From Stercorarius parasiticus (Eukaryota > Chordata > Aves > Charadriiformes > Stercorariidae), in assembly GCA_013396915.1 (NCBI GenBank), contig VWZL01000203.1, positions 822,886 through 886,885 of the forward strand: a DNA stretch of 64,000 nt. Reading direction: 5' to 3'. Below the pieces are notes generated by a model. It did no database searches. It was not told where the DNA came from and worked only from the letters and a program-made list of their open reading frames with translations. Numbering within the stretch: the first letter of the stretch is position 1; each line of letters opens with the position of its first letter. Positions 28,701 to 43,700 of the stretch are shown here, piece by piece. Made by a program: the position numbers and the translations under genes.

Positions 28701-31700
28701 GTGAATTAAAAAAAGAATTCATGTTATACTTAAGATATCACCTTTAGATTTAACTTCAGATATACTAGAATAGAATAGAACAGAATAGAATAGAATAGAA
28801 TAGAATAGAATAGAATAGAATAGAACAGAACAGAACAATTCAGTTGGATGGGAGCTACAAATATCATCTAGTCCAACTGCCTGACCACTTCTGGGCTGAC
28901 CAAGTTAAAGCATGTTATTAAGGGCATTGTCCAAATGCTTCTTAAATGGCATCGACCACCTCTCTAGGAAGCCTGTTCTGGTGTTTGACAACCTTCTTGG
29001 TAAAGAAACGTTTCCTAACATCAAGTCTCAACCTCCCCTGATTTTGGCAGCTTTGAACCATTCCCACGCATTCTGTCCCTGGACACCAGGGAGAAGAGAT
29101 CAGCACCTCCTTCACTTCCCCATCTCATACTGATCAAAGTAAACTGAGTTTGACTCCTGGGCTTTATTGACATGGACAGCATTAATTTTCAGTACTGATT
29201 TTTAGACAAAAATAAGAAAGGATAAAGGTATAAAATGATAACATCTTCAACAGAGCTTGAGATGCATAGCTAAATTAGAAAGAGAAAGTGGAATCTCTTT
29301 TGCTACTCTGCAGTAACTTACTTTCCCAACTTTTGGGAGAAGAGAAAGACCCCAAATTTTTCTGTCTCTTATTAAGAGACAAATATTGTTCACTGTGTTA
29401 TGTACACATAGAAATAAAACCATCAATTGCAATCTGGTCTCAGTTAGCTCCATCTTTTATGTGAAGAAGGTCCATCCCAAAAACATTTCGGGATTCTTTT
29501 GTGGATCTGAGGGGGGCTTAAAGTGTTGCTGCCCCAGCAGTTTTCTGTCACATTTTAGCTGTAGTTTACTGTCCCCAAAGTGGAATTCTCATATGAACAC
29601 TCCTAGGCTGTTTCAGTACAAAGTCAGTGGAGTCAGCTTAAAGCATCTTAAAGCAAATTTGGATGACTTTACACTTATTTGAAAAACGTACATAGACACT
29701 TTTAGCTTCACAGCTGTGTCAACAGAAACTGCAAGAAATAACTTCTCGACTTCTATAACTAGATGCGAAAGAAATGACCTGTATACGCCTTCAGTCCCTC
29801 TTGGAACGAGGAAAATTAAAAAGGTTGTTAGACAGATAGTGGCAACATGGCTAGAAGCTCAGCCTCAGGACAAATCAATGTTTGTTAATGGGAATTCAAA
29901 TTACAGTCATCAGAAAGCAAAAAAAAAAAACAAACAACCTAAAAATGAGGAGAGCTTAGATGTTTCTGTTCTTGTTTTGGTCACCCTGAAAAGAAAGCAA
30001 GCCAATACCAAACCCCCTAACCTATAAGACCTTTGCATTATTTTTCTCACCACCCACAAAATCCGATGCTTTTGGAGCCAAACCTCTGGCAAAGTTCACA
30101 GAGACCATGTTCTTTATGGTATGCATCAATATTCTGGCAAAAACTGTCATAGAAAATACAACCTGCCCCACAAGCAGATCCAGCCCTGGGAGAGAGCTTG
30201 TTGCCCCTGTTGTATGCTATTGTATCTGAAATGTTTTACTCTTACCTAGAGCTGCCCTCTGAATGTGCCTCTGTGTTATCTCTCCTTTCAGATGGTCTGT
30301 AAAAGACACAAAATGCAAACAGTCAGAATTCAAAATGTCAAAAATCAATGAAGTCATTGCTTATTTACCACCATTTGAAAACCCCTGTGCTGGTGGCCAA
30401 TTTAAGGGGATTTTTTGTGATCCACAGGACAAGTAGCTTTCTGAGTGCTCTCCTTCTTGCTACTGCAAGTAAACAAGTAGGCACCATTTGGGTCTACATG
30501 CCCTCAGATTTAAGTGAAAATGAAGCTATTTACTGTCAAGAACTTTCACAGGATAATGATCACCTGCTGCTAGATACAAACGAAGTCCAAGTGAGGCTAG
30601 AAGACATACAGAAGTCCAAGTGTTTGTTCAAAGAGACTTATAGGCGCTAGCGGTGGAAATGAGATATTAGGTCATCCAGTCCACCTCTCTACCAGTGAAG
30701 AACTGGTTCCCTATAGTCCATTTTTCCTGTTCGTCCAGCTCAGTTTTAAATATTCCATGTGCTAGAGCTTCTGCAAGTTCTGCTACTCAACAGAACTTGC
30801 TGTGTAGATGTTGCTGCTCTTCAATCAAAATTTTTTCTTTAATTTCCTTATCTCATTATTCCTAGTTAGGCTCTCATGCTCCATATAATTCACCTTTACC
30901 CTTCTTTTATTAATTTCCTCCTTGATCTATGACACTGTTCCAGTTCACCCGTTATTTCAAACAATAATTAATTACCACATGGGAAGCCATTATTCATAGA
31001 TATTAATGGAACCAATAAAGGAAAAACGTAACCCTAAATGTGCAATTTCAGCAGTATATGTGTTCTCAGGGAGGATGGGGTTATGTCTTTCAAGTCTTCA
31101 AATTAAAACAATTTCTAAGCATAAACTTGTTCATAATCTTTACTAAGCTATACATCTGGATACCAGGGAAAGAAAAAAAAAAATCCATGCTGGGATTCAC
31201 TTTTTTCCCCCAGACCTATGATTATGTTAGCATGCATTCTGAATTAAAAATATCCTTTTGCTTACAAGCAAAAACTTCTAGAGTAAGCTAATCAGAGCAA
31301 ATTAAGTAATTAAAAGCTGACAAATGCTTAACTGGAAAATGTGAAAAACCATTTAAATTCACAGTTCATGAGAATTACACTATTCTATAAGCACAAAAGA
31401 ACCATGAAAAATTAAACTTCTTTGTCAATTATGTGAATAATTTTAAAGTATTTAGTAGCCTAAACCAGCCAAAACCCAGCCCAAACCATGGTACACTGTA
31501 GAACAGTTATTATATGCAATACGTTGCAGTATAACAGCCAAGTTATGTTGTCTTCAATGTTTTTAGAAAACAAACTGAAACAAAAAACCCTACCCACTCC
31601 TTGTCCATAAAAGAGATATTGCAGATTCCTATTTTTCTGCGGAGGAAGGTTTATTCTTTTCAATTATTTCTATTTAAACCAATGAATTCTTCTGTTCTTA

Positions 31701-34700
31701 AAGTTATCTCCAAAATTAAGAAAGGCCTTCAGCTACTAAGAAACAGCCTAACTGAAAGAACTAACATCACTTACCTCAGCTATACCAAATAAATCCTCCA
31801 CATCAGCTATACTAACACGCAACCGAAAAACCCATTCAAATAAGTAAGCTCCTGATTTCTGTAATTGCAGACAAAAATCCCTTGATTAATAATTTTTACC
31901 AATAAAGGCCCAGTTAAATAATAAACACTCATGCTATTTGTGCTTTTAAAGCTTTATATAGCAACTCAGTTGATGTCAATACTCAGTGAAATGTGATTAA
32001 ATGTACCAGTTTTTTCCTTAAATTGCTTTTTGCTATTCTGGATATTTATATCCTTTATTCTATTGTACTGTATCGGACAGGGTGGTGTTACTCATTCAAT
32101 ATTGAGCCATGAAACAGTTATGAAACAATTTGTTGTAATCTTGAGATTCAGCTCAGTGGATTACCATTAATTTAGGTGCCTCAGAAAGCCATCTATTCAT
32201 GTATCTTCATGTGAGGGCTCAGAAACTCACTTTCTTAAGCACTGTGATTTGCAGAAGGCAATGCCACTGTCATTTGAAAAAATGGTTCTAGTAGTGAGAA
32301 TATGCTGTTCATCAAAAACCAACTGAAAATAAAGGTGACATACGAGTTCTCTATCCTGTCAATACATGTTTCTAGTAGCATGTATTGGGTTTGTGAGGTA
32401 AGGTTTTGGTAGCAGGGGGGCTACAGGAGTGGATTCTGTGAGAAGCTGCTAGAAGCTTCCCCTACGTCAGACAGAGCCAATGCCAGCTGGCTCCAAGACA
32501 GACCTGCCACTGGCCAAGGCCGAGCCCATCAGCGACGGTGGTAGCACCTCCATTAAATAACATATTTAAGAAGGCGAACAACAGCAGTGAGGAGAGAGTA
32601 GTGAGAATATGTGACAGAAACAACTCTGCAGACACCAAGGTCAGTGAAGAAGGAGGGGGAGGAGGTGCTCCAGGCACCAGAGCAGAGATTCCCCGTCAGC
32701 CCCTGGTGAAGACCATGGTGAGGCAGGCTGTCCCCCTGCAGCCCGTGGAGGTTAATGGTGGAGCAGATATCCATCTGCAGCCCATGGAGGACCCCATGCG
32801 AGAGCAGGTGGATGCACGAAGGAGTCTGTGACCCTGTGGGAAGCCCATGCTGAAGCAGGCTCCTGGCAGGACCTGTGGACCCATGGAGAGAGGAGCCCAT
32901 GCTGGAGCAGGTTTTCTGGCAGGACTTGTGACCCGGTGGGGGACCCATGTTGAACAGCACTTTGCTCCTGAAGGACTGAACCGTGTGGGAGGGACCCACG
33001 CTGAAGCAGTTTGTGAAGAACTGCAGCCCATGGGAAGGATTCAAGTTGGAGAAGTTCATGATAACTGTCTCCTGTGGATGGGACTCCATGCTGGAGCAGC
33101 AGAAGAGTGTGAAGAGACCTCCCCCTGAGAAGGGAGGAGCAGCAGAGACGACATGTGATGAACTGATCGCAACCCCCATTCCCTGTCCCCCTGAGCCACT
33201 TCTGGGGAGGAGGTAGAGAAAATTGTGAGTGAAGTTGAGCCCAGGAAGAAGGGAGAGTTAGGAGGAAGGTGTTTTAAGATTTGGTTTTTATTTCTCATTA
33301 CCCTACTCTGACTTCTAATTGGCAATAAATTAAATTAATTTCCCCGAGTTGAGTCTGTTTTGCCCATGATGGTAATTGCTGAGCGTTCTCTCTGTCCTTA
33401 TCTCGACCCACAAGCCTTTTGTATATATTTTCTCGTCACTGTCCAGCTGAGGAGGGAATGGTAGAGTTACTTTGGTAGGCACCTGGCATCCAGCCAGGGT
33501 CAACCCACCACATAGCGTCATTTCTCTTTCTTTAACCTTGCTAGAAACAGATCAGCAGCAATCAAAATGTTTTGCATAAATTTCTATCAAGTAGCAATGA
33601 GGCCAACAGAAAAACAGAAGCCAAACAAGTCAATGAAAGTAAGATCGAATACATAGATAACAGCTTGCAGTCAATACAAATATGTGGAAACGGAAGAATA
33701 TGGGAACTAGTTTTTACATGATTATAGCCAAGAGGCTTGATTTCCAATTACCTAGAATTTACTCTCAGTACAGCTGGGACAGAGAGCACAGAGGCTGCAG
33801 AAGCCCTACTTTTATTGCTAGCTTTGTTAGGCCAGCCAGCAGTGTAGAACTGTCCCAAATGCTCCTCCTTCCCTTCACTCTAGCCTTCATACACTTCTGC
33901 TCCATCCATGACATGGACCATGATGGTGTAAGAAATCTCATCTTTCTTCTATTTGGCAGATTTATGAAAGAGTTAAAAGTTGGAACCACACCACTTGTAA
34001 TCAGAGGGGAACCAAAGAAAACTCCTTCTGATAGAAAAATAAAAAACCAGTCTTACCTTTCTCATAGCAAAAGACTTTTTCTTTTATGCATAGAAATGGA
34101 AAGGTGAAATTTACCCAATTCATATAGCCCAGCCTGCCTTTTCAGGGCACCAAATACTGAACTTCATTTCGCAGAAAACTTCCTGAAGAGAAATTGTAAT
34201 CACATTATGGGAAAAGTAGCCCAAACAGGAATTCTGGTTCAGAGGACATGATGGTATCGTGAGGCACCTGACTACAATTCCATACCAAGACTTAGCCAGA
34301 TATGATTTAATCTTTCAATTTGTTTTAATCCAATTTAAAATTTGACAGTTTATTTAGACTTCCTCTGGAAAAAAACCTGTATTTCATGTAGAAACTCTTA
34401 ATTTTGACAAAACCTTAACATTTTCTGTACATGTTTTTGATTAAACTAATCTTTTTCTGTTTTCACTACAAATACTTGTGGGGGAGAATGAATGTTTCTG
34501 ACCTGCTCTCCTTTTTTTGCCTCTGAGAGCACCATCAGCCCAACGCAAGGCTTGAAGTTCATAAGTGACAGCAGTAGGGGATGATCCCCGTACTGTTGCC
34601 TGCACAAACCTTCCCATATAAACAAATGGAAGATTTCAGTCTTTAGTACTGCCAGTTCTACAACCTTCATAAACACAAATATTTACTCAAAGAAATATGA

Positions 34701-37700
34701 AGAATCACATTGCTGTAAAAAAACCCCATGTAAAAAACCCCCAAAGTTGTAGACAAGGTAGTGCTTAAATGTGGTTTGCAAAAATTGAATTTAAGACTTG
34801 GCAAACATCTCTCAACATATGGCTAATTATGTTTTCTGAAGTTTCACCAAACAAGAAGCTAAAAATAGGTCTGCAGCTGATACCAAATATTTTTTTTCCA
34901 GTGGACTCATTCTTCATTTGGAGATAACAGTCCCAATAAAATGTTGAATGCTGCAACTCCACATGTTTTGGCAAAAAACGTAGTTTTGGGGAATTTAGGA
35001 ATTCACTCAGCATGCAGCCAGCTGTCATTAAGGCTGTGATAAATCTGTTGGTTTTGGCCTGCGTTTCTGGACACATGTACCATCCTGAGGTATGGAAAAG
35101 AGATGAACTGGTAACACAGAACTTAAGCTCTGTGACAGGAGACAAAAGCAAGGAGGGAAATGGAGAAGACAAAATAGAACAGAGAAGTCTAATTAAGATT
35201 GATATAAAGCAGAGGAAAGTATCCTATGTGCTGACTAAATATGACAGAATCCATAACTTGAATAGTATGGCTGTCCTTTAACTTCTGGTCTTTGTGTTCT
35301 TCCAGACTGTTTCAAGGAGCTGAAATTATTTTCCAATTTATTACAGACAATGAATGCTTTGACAATACTGCACATGCTTCAGGGCAATACAAAAATGAGT
35401 ATGTTACAGTTAAAGAAATATTGATTTTAAAAAGTTTTTTGGTTTTGCTTGAGTCCACATTACAGCTTTTAAAGCTTCTCTTATGTTTTATCAGACCTTC
35501 TATATAATACTGTTATAAGGTTTCAAAGACTGCTAACTTAAAGGATAAAAATACCAGAGAAGCTAAGAGTACACGTACAAACTTAACTCCCTCCCTTTGA
35601 GAATATTCGTTGTTATTGATGTGGATTAGACCTTTAACTTGATGCAGGGTCTCTTCTGACTTAATAATTGACAGGCTGGAGCCTTTGTTAATAACTTCTC
35701 ATCTGTTATTATTTTTTATACATTGCTATTATTTTACATTTTCCAAGCCTGTGTTTAGCTTAAGAAGTCAATTCATCCAGGAGACTCTGAAACCTTCACA
35801 CCTCAACTAGGATGCATTATCTCTCTCTTTCTCCATCTTTAAATAATTTTTGGTGTTACATAAAATATGGAATCATAGAATCATAGAATGGTTCAGGTTG
35901 GAAGGGACCTTAAAGATCATCTAGTTCCAACCCCCCTGCCATGGGCAGGGACACCTCCCACTAGACCAGGCTGCTCAGGGCCCCATCCAGCCTGGCCTTG
36001 AACACTTCCAGNATACATCCTCTTATGCATCCAGGGAACCTCCAATTCGTGGAACTCACCCTCCAGGGTATTTTGGGTCCCTGGTAATGCCATATGGTTT
36101 AAGTGTTAGGCCTTTTTTTTCTGCTTCTCACACCACCCCACCAGCAAGTAGGCTGGGGGTGCACAAGAAGTTGGGAGGAGACACAGCCGGGATAGTTGAC
36201 CCCAACTGACCAAAGGGATATTCCATACTACATAAAATCATGCTTAGCAAAAAAAAGCTGGGGAGAAGAAGAAGGAAAGAGGGACATTTGGCATGATGGT
36301 ATTTGTCTTCCCAGGTCACCGATGGAGCTCTGCTTTTCTGGGAATGGCTGAACACCTGGCTGCCAATGGGAAGGATTGAAAGAATTACTTATTTTGCTTT
36401 GCTTGTGCATGCAGCTTTTGCTTTACCTATTAAACTGTCTTTATCCCAACCCACAAGTTTTCTCACTCCCTTCCAATTCACTCCTCCATCCCACTGCAGG
36501 GGGAGGTAAGCAAGTGGTGGTGTGGTGCTTAGTTGCCAGCCAGCCAGGGTTAAACCATGACAGGAAACATGTGGGGTTGTTTGTAATGCAGTGCCCCTAC
36601 ATATGCAGTTGGACCCAGCTATCACCCAACTATGAAGACCTACTCAAGACTCTGGATCTATTAAATTTGATTCATAAAGTTGCGTGCATCTACTTGAGTC
36701 AGATAAAGAGTGCTGATGAATGAGCACAAATTAAAGTTGTATGCTCAGCAAATAATCACTGAGATAGGCTTTTAGAGACAGAGAGGAGGGTAATCACATA
36801 ACTTCCATGAGCCTTGTAGAGATATATTTTTAACTGAGCTTGAGGTCAGAGTTGTAACAGCTTACAAAGATTTTCTGAAAGTAGGAGACATTGAACCCAA
36901 ATGGAGATATTTGAATGGAGTAATTTTTCAACTGGAGAATATTCATAGATAGTTATTGGAAATCTTACCAGATATGTTAGACGCTTTTGACAATCCAGTG
37001 CTGAAATTGTATGAGAACACCACCTATGATAAAAAGTATCTGACAAGAAAAGTCAGGGAATAAAAAAAAAGATTCTGTTCTAACTCAAAATCCCTCAGCA
37101 TTAAGAGCAGACAATCTGTTCAGCCGTTCTCTGACCCAGAGAAACATCTGGGGCAAATTCTGACTCTTCTTTGCAACCTTTGTCCTTCTCTTATGGCAAA
37201 AACATGTCAATCGGTTCTATTAGGACAACGCGCAGGGCCAAAGTAGTCTTCACTAGTAACCTGGCTCAACGCTATTTCTGATGCCAGTGCTCTATTTTGG
37301 GATATATGGTCGGCCAAATCCCCATCTACATCCTAACTTTCAGGAAGCGCTCAGAGGCATCAGGAAAGAAAAACCACTACTATTGCAGCACTGAGAGCCT
37401 CCTGACTATAGTATACACATTTTTCAAGGTATGAAACACAGCCCTCATCAGCATTAAATATATATTAATGAAAATACTTGAGGTAACGTACTGTAAAGTA
37501 TAACCTGCTGCAGCAGATTTCTGCCTTTTGTTCACTGAAGAAACATCTGCAGCATTTTAAGATTTTACTGGCTCTCCTTTCTCCTTTTCCTTCTCCCTTC
37601 CCTCCTTCCCAAGGCTTGCTGTCAGAAGGATATTGCCCCCACAGCAGAGCAGGTAGAAGTAAATATCTGCCTGCATTCTGGCTAATCCAGCACAGTTTGG

Positions 37701-40700
37701 CATCTCAGCAAAAATATACTGGCAATTTAAGCTGTGACACTACCATTGAGTCAACTGGAATGTCTAAATACTAGTAAACACTTTCTGCCAGCTGCTGGGA
37801 AGAAAGGCTTGGAGACAGTAACTACCAGCAAAGAGATGTCACAGACCACTGGGAGTGAGGTAGCTGATAGTATTTAGTAGAAGTCATCAGAGACCCCAGG
37901 AAAGACGACAGGTTCAGAATTGGAAGCACAATCTGACTTCCACACCAAATCCATAGCTGCAAACCACAGCCTAAACTCAGCACATGAACAAACACACTTG
38001 GAAATGCACAATTTTCCCAACATACTCTCATTCTTTGAAGTTTAAGTATTACAGATTCAAATGCATACATTTTACTATGATGTAGGACATAGCACATTTT
38101 GAGATTACTATTTAAAATAGATGACTGGGGCATGTTCCCTTCCTTGCCATACTCACCTAAGACAATCACAGTTTTTATCGACACATTTACAGGCAGAAAG
38201 CTTACAAGACAGCAGTCTCTCTCACTCATTGCTAAAGGATGTCACTGTATTTGACTTCACTGATTATTCCTTGAGCCACTCAATATATAGTCCTCTAAAC
38301 TCTGTCCTCATTTCTACACATTTATTTCTAACCTCTATATGAAGTCTCCTCCACATTTCCTACATGTTCTCATTAGTTCTGGCCAGATTACGTCATACTT
38401 TTTCTTCTCACAAGATGATTACTTACACTTTCTGACTGATGGACATTCCTGTAACTGTTCATTGTTTGGCCTGCATTTCCACAGCACCCTTTATCCCACA
38501 TTTTTTTGGTAATAGCCTTTCATACCTTCTGGATGGTACAGAAAAAAAATGCTTTGATAGGGCTATACAGCAAAACTGTACAGAAACTGGATTTATTTTT
38601 CTGATGACAGCGTTCTGGACCTCTGTCTTCCTCTAAGTATAGACTGTCATTGGCTGTTTAGCCTTAATTATTGAGGTGTTCTCCAAGGTCCCATTCATCT
38701 AAGTGAGGGAAATGCTAGCATGTACCACACCTCCCATTCACCCAAAGGCACAGGACTCCCTTCTGTAGAAAGCGGAGTATGGGAAGTGGCTAGTGCATAT
38801 AAATTCCTAACGGTCCACATACACAATACTGGGATATCTAGGATAACTAACAGAAAGCACTAAGGGCTCTGGACTGCAGTTCAACATCTCCTTGAAACTG
38901 AACTCAGAACCTGGATGCTTTCTGACTTTAGAAACAAATGCTCAGATGTTTACTCTGTCATCCCAAGGTTGGCTGTCACTACCCAGCTGGGTATTTTTTA
39001 AGTTGAACTCAGTGCTGCCCAGGCAGTTTTAGCCAAGCACGGATGTTTAGCAGCAAGCATAGTCCAAGAGTCTTCAGCAGAAGGACACATCATTTCTGGG
39101 TTCTCAATAGGTAGGAGATAGGCAGCTCAGTCAATAAAGCAGTGCTTCTCTATGCTCTAGCAAAGGCAGTTTGTTGTATTTCAAGAATTAAAGTGTATAG
39201 TTGTTGTGGTGGTTTTTTTTTTTTCCTTAGATAGCTCTCCTGAATTTAGGTGCCTAAATTTCATTTAAGCTATGCCTTAGATGCCCGAGTGTTTTTTTTG
39301 GTGCTGTCCAAAGTTAACAAATATTCTGTGTATCTATCATCTTTTTATATGCCAGAAAAGAGACAGAAATTATGCACATCTGGAAACTGTTAATATTTTG
39401 TTTATCACATCTATTTTTTCATAAATTAAATACTCAGCGGGCCTAAAAAGCATGGCTAAAAAGCAATGCCATATGGATAAGGAATCATAATCTGTGAATT
39501 TAGTACTCTGGATGCTCACATGACTAAATGCAGCTTATCTCTTGATTATTTCTGAGAAATTAATGTAAAGAGAAAGAATAAGGAAAATAAAGTCTGAGAA
39601 ACAGCTTTGTATACAGTTCCTCTCTTTTTTTTTTTTTTAATGTCCAAATTTAAGAAGCTTAAAAAATAAATACAGGGTCTTCAAGCACAAATAGGCAAAG
39701 TCAAAGACAAAGAATTTTACCGCCAACAAGTATTCTGCTAAGAATATATTGGTCTCAGTTAATATTTTGAACAGAGAGTGAACATATCCAAGTATAAGAT
39801 GGACACGGTTATTTTCTGTTATAATACTGCCTTCATGGCTTTGTAATTTATATGCAACAATTTGATGTCTAGTTTCACTTTGTGATATTTTTTCAGGTCA
39901 GGGCTGCCCAACAGAAAATTAAGCGTACAGTTCCAGGCCTTACTATATACTTCAGTTTCACAACCTTTTAAAATTTTACTATCTTACCCAAGAAATTGAC
40001 CTGGAATTGAGCTAATATTGCCATGTGACTTCTGGTCAGATAAGACATACTTAGACTGATGTTAGGAATCTGACAGATATGACACAAAATTAAAAATCAA
40101 ATAAATTTTAAAAAATTTACAGTGCTGGAGATTATTAGATATGCTACCATGTTTTGAGGGCATGTCAAGGTGATGGAAACAAAGTCAGAGTGAGAATAGG
40201 TGTATGACTTATTTTTTCACTGCTCATTTACTTGTAATATATATACCAAGCCTTTGAGAAATGGCTTTTTGAGTGTTAGTAAAATCTGAAGTAGCTTCCT
40301 CTGAAGAGAAAGTATATATTTACTGTTGTGGATAAGCCTAAATCTGCTTTTTGAATTGCTCAGCAGTTTAAAACGCAACCTGATTCAATACAACTGGCAT
40401 AATGACGTCATCAGCTCTGAACAAACATCCTCCCTCAGCCTTAACTAAAGTGCATGAGAACATCTTCATAATACAGCTATTCTCTGTTGATTGCACTCCT
40501 GCAACATTCACAATCAGCTGTAGTGACATCACTAGTGCTACATGATTAAGGAACTACACTTGATTAGAAAAAAACAGCTGTTGTATTTTAGTACACGTAA
40601 CTATGTATGCCTATACTGCAAGTCTGCATGAATGCCGTCCAGATGTGTAAATGAACCACAAGATCCTATAAAAACAATTTTCTATATCTGTGCTCATGAA

Positions 40701-43700
40701 GGGGTATCATTCTTTGCCAGTGCTACTCTGAATAAGCTGAGGTCTACTTCTCTAGAGTTTGAAGGCTTGATTCTTCACTTATAAAATCTCAGGCCATCCA
40801 GTACTAGGCAGACATGATAAAGGAAAACTTTTTGTACAAAACACTGTAAGATGTTAAAAAAACCCCTATAATATAGCATTAACTATCATCTAGCCTCCTC
40901 TCTTTAAAAAAGCAAATTTAATAGACTGACTTACTAGGCTAATAAAAGAGCAAAATGCAGTCTTGCAATTGAGCAATGACTACCTCTTTTCAGCCTGTAG
41001 ACAGCGTACAATCAGAAAATCTGTTACTGAGAGGTACTTTTCCAAGTTTATAGTCATGCCAGTTCATAACTTGGTTAAATCCAATGAACTTGGCCCATTT
41101 GCTTTTAGTTATTCTAGTGAAAACCTTAAGTACAAAGTGTTTACTTGGTTTCTTCCTGAGCATAGCTTTTTCCCCTGAAAATACTTCTGTTTCTAAAGAA
41201 CAGAACATCACTTGTAACAATTAGAAAATGAAAATGTTGCCTGCATATGTAGATTCCAACACAGATCCAAAGAAAACATTAACATCTTAGGCCTGGAGTG
41301 ACTGTTACGCTAATAAGGTTCCTCTGTGTAAAGAATAGCACATCAGGGGAGCATAATAGAGCTGTTCAAATGAATTCATTCAGTTTGGTATTTTCTGAAT
41401 AAGTCATTTGACAAATCGCGTTTTCTCATTCTAAGACCCATTCAGCCTATGCACTGTCACCCAGGGACATTGCCTATTGTTTGAAAGTAAAAACAAACAT
41501 ATGTAAGCTACTCCAAAACAATGGACAATATTTAGCATTGGCATAAACATATGCATTGCCCCATGAAGCCAAAAGACTTGTACCTTCCAAAATAAGTTTC
41601 CTGAGTCTGCTGCAAAGATGATTTTATATTACCGAAGATGGTATCCTCTTCTTATAGGGAGGAGCGGAAAAAGGAGAAAGGCTGCCAGAAAGCTCCAAGG
41701 GCTCCAGCTGCCTGGTTCTTTTGACAATCTCAGTTCAACAGAGCAGGGAAGACAAATTCTATGCCAACTAAGGACTGACAAAGACATAGCAGTGACATCT
41801 TTCCTTCTGTCTTTTCTGACAATTGCCCAAGCATGACCACGCGCTGGAGCGGTAGCAGAACAGACAGCTCTGTCACAGCTGCCATCAATCTAGATGTACC
41901 TCTGAAGTGAGACAAGAGTTAGACCTATAATCTTTACATTGCTTACACTAAGTATGTCTCTCCCGGTTTCAGGAAGGCCCAGTAATGCTTTACAGGCTAC
42001 TATAATAGAGTTTATGTTCTTGCCAGTTTTTACTCCTTGTTTGCACATGTTACTGTAAGTTTTCTGGGGACTCTCATTCAGCTGAAAATATTACTTTAGT
42101 ATTCATTGCTTAATCATAGGGTGTTAAGAATCACACAAAGCACTACTCCAACACAATGGGAGCCCTGCTTACATTGCAGTGACTTCTGAGATTCTAGGCA
42201 AAATTTCTCATGTAAATCAAAAATATGATTTGTTGATTACAAACAAGGCAGTTAATAGATTACTCTGACTCACTATGAACACTGTGAAGAAACAAAAATA
42301 TCATTAACATGAACCTTTCACTGAACTGCTAGCAAGAAAGAAAAATATATTCCTGTCACTCTGTGCTTTATATTATGAGCCGACTGGCTGCTCCTAGAAC
42401 AAGAAAATAGGTTGTGGAAACTTTCATCCCAGTGCTGAGTCTGCCCCAAGATGGTAGCAACCAGTTACCATTTTATAGCTATCTATCTGCCAGGCCTGTG
42501 CGAAATGCATGACATCTATTCTGCATTACGGCACCTTGACATAGATCTTATGAAAGACACTGTGGGAGATCACAGCATTTTTATATTGTGCTCTACAGAT
42601 ACCTGGCTAAACTGAGCCATGAAATCATGCTTGAAGTGACTTGGGCATCGGTAGAAAAAGAACCTTAACAGAACCAGGGTGAAAAAGTAAGTTATATTTC
42701 ATCACGGAAAGAAGGAAATAAGTTAAAATGGAACGAGTTGTAAGCAAAGAGAAAAATAAGATGGAGCATCCTGCAAAGCAAAGTAAATCACATTTCTAAC
42801 AAAGAACAAACTGCAGATGGTGAAAAGGTGGTTAAGAAAATGAAGTATGCAGAAATTCAGCTGTTTTTCTGTGTTTTCAATTCCATGCTTCCAAAAATCA
42901 AAATGTAACATTTAAAAAATATATTCCAAAACTGCAGTCATAATGGCACTGTGATTAGATACTTATCCAAAACAAACACACATAGGAACTATGTTTTTTC
43001 AGCACTAGGTTGCAAAACAATTGGGCCAAGAAATTAAGGAGAAACAATCTGAAGACTGTGTCAGCCATGCTGAATGGCTTCAGCTTTAAGAGCTACTGCT
43101 ATTTTTGGTGGACACATAAACATGCCTCGTTTATTACAAAACTGCTTTGAAACTGACCTGGAGATCAGAAACAGACTGGAGCTTCTAGGCACTGGGCCAC
43201 ACTGAATAACATCCCAGCTGGGAAATTACATCTGGGGGACTGTTTGTCCCCATGGCCTATTTTCTCTTCTGTTTTTCTCACAGATGGCTGCAGGTTTTGC
43301 AGAGCTGATGTGCTTTGCAATGTTAGTCGTAAGTGACATCCCTCAGGAGTAAACAGCATAGTTACACACCCGAGATTAAATACGGCAGAAATACTACTTG
43401 TGTTCTTTTTTCTGACACAATTGTTGTGTCCTGAGACCAAGATTGACTCTGTTAAGTGGCAGAGGACATCTGGAACACGCAGGCAGCTTCCCAGGAGAGA
43501 AGAAATCAGTGGAGACTAAGTGTATCGAGGCTTTATTTATATATATATCCCAGCGCTAGAACAGAAGTGGTGATGCAGCAGGCAAGCAATCTATTTTTTC
43601 AGATTGCTCCCAGTCTACACTGAAGTGTACTTGCTGAATCTCCTACTTCTCATGGTAAACTACTGTTTCAGCTTGTTCTAGATCGCTGATTCGGCTGTTC

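Larger units (their letters stand above)
14956..30245 (-). other. Large KIF6 intron (15.3 kb)
   Basis: Contains a possible MIR-like SINE at 20396-20470, CR1 fragments at 22960-23165, 25525-25687 and 28837-29135, a (TAGAA)n tract at 28766-28836, and a T-run at 18985-18999. A C/T-rich segment lies at 17640-17800. Open frames such as 15775-16119, 19533-19862 and 21824-22195 show no domain I recognise and are probably chance. Confidence 0.65.

Noticed and set aside
32553..33179. 208-codon minus-strand open frame, the longest in the window
   Set aside because: It lies entirely inside the solo LTR, opposite to its orientation, and follows the internal tandem repeats; it has no domain.
33682..34107. 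141-codon plus-strand frame
   Set aside because: No domain, repeat or splice context; overlapping frames on the other strand are similar in length, which suggests chance.
36303..36723. Overlapping plus-strand frames of 68 and 115 codons
   Set aside because: They lie mostly within the LTR fragment 36119-36562.
37822..38229. 135-codon minus-strand frame
   Set aside because: No recognisable domain and no splice sites in a phase that would fit KIF6 (exons 51701-51756 and 30246-30296 already join).
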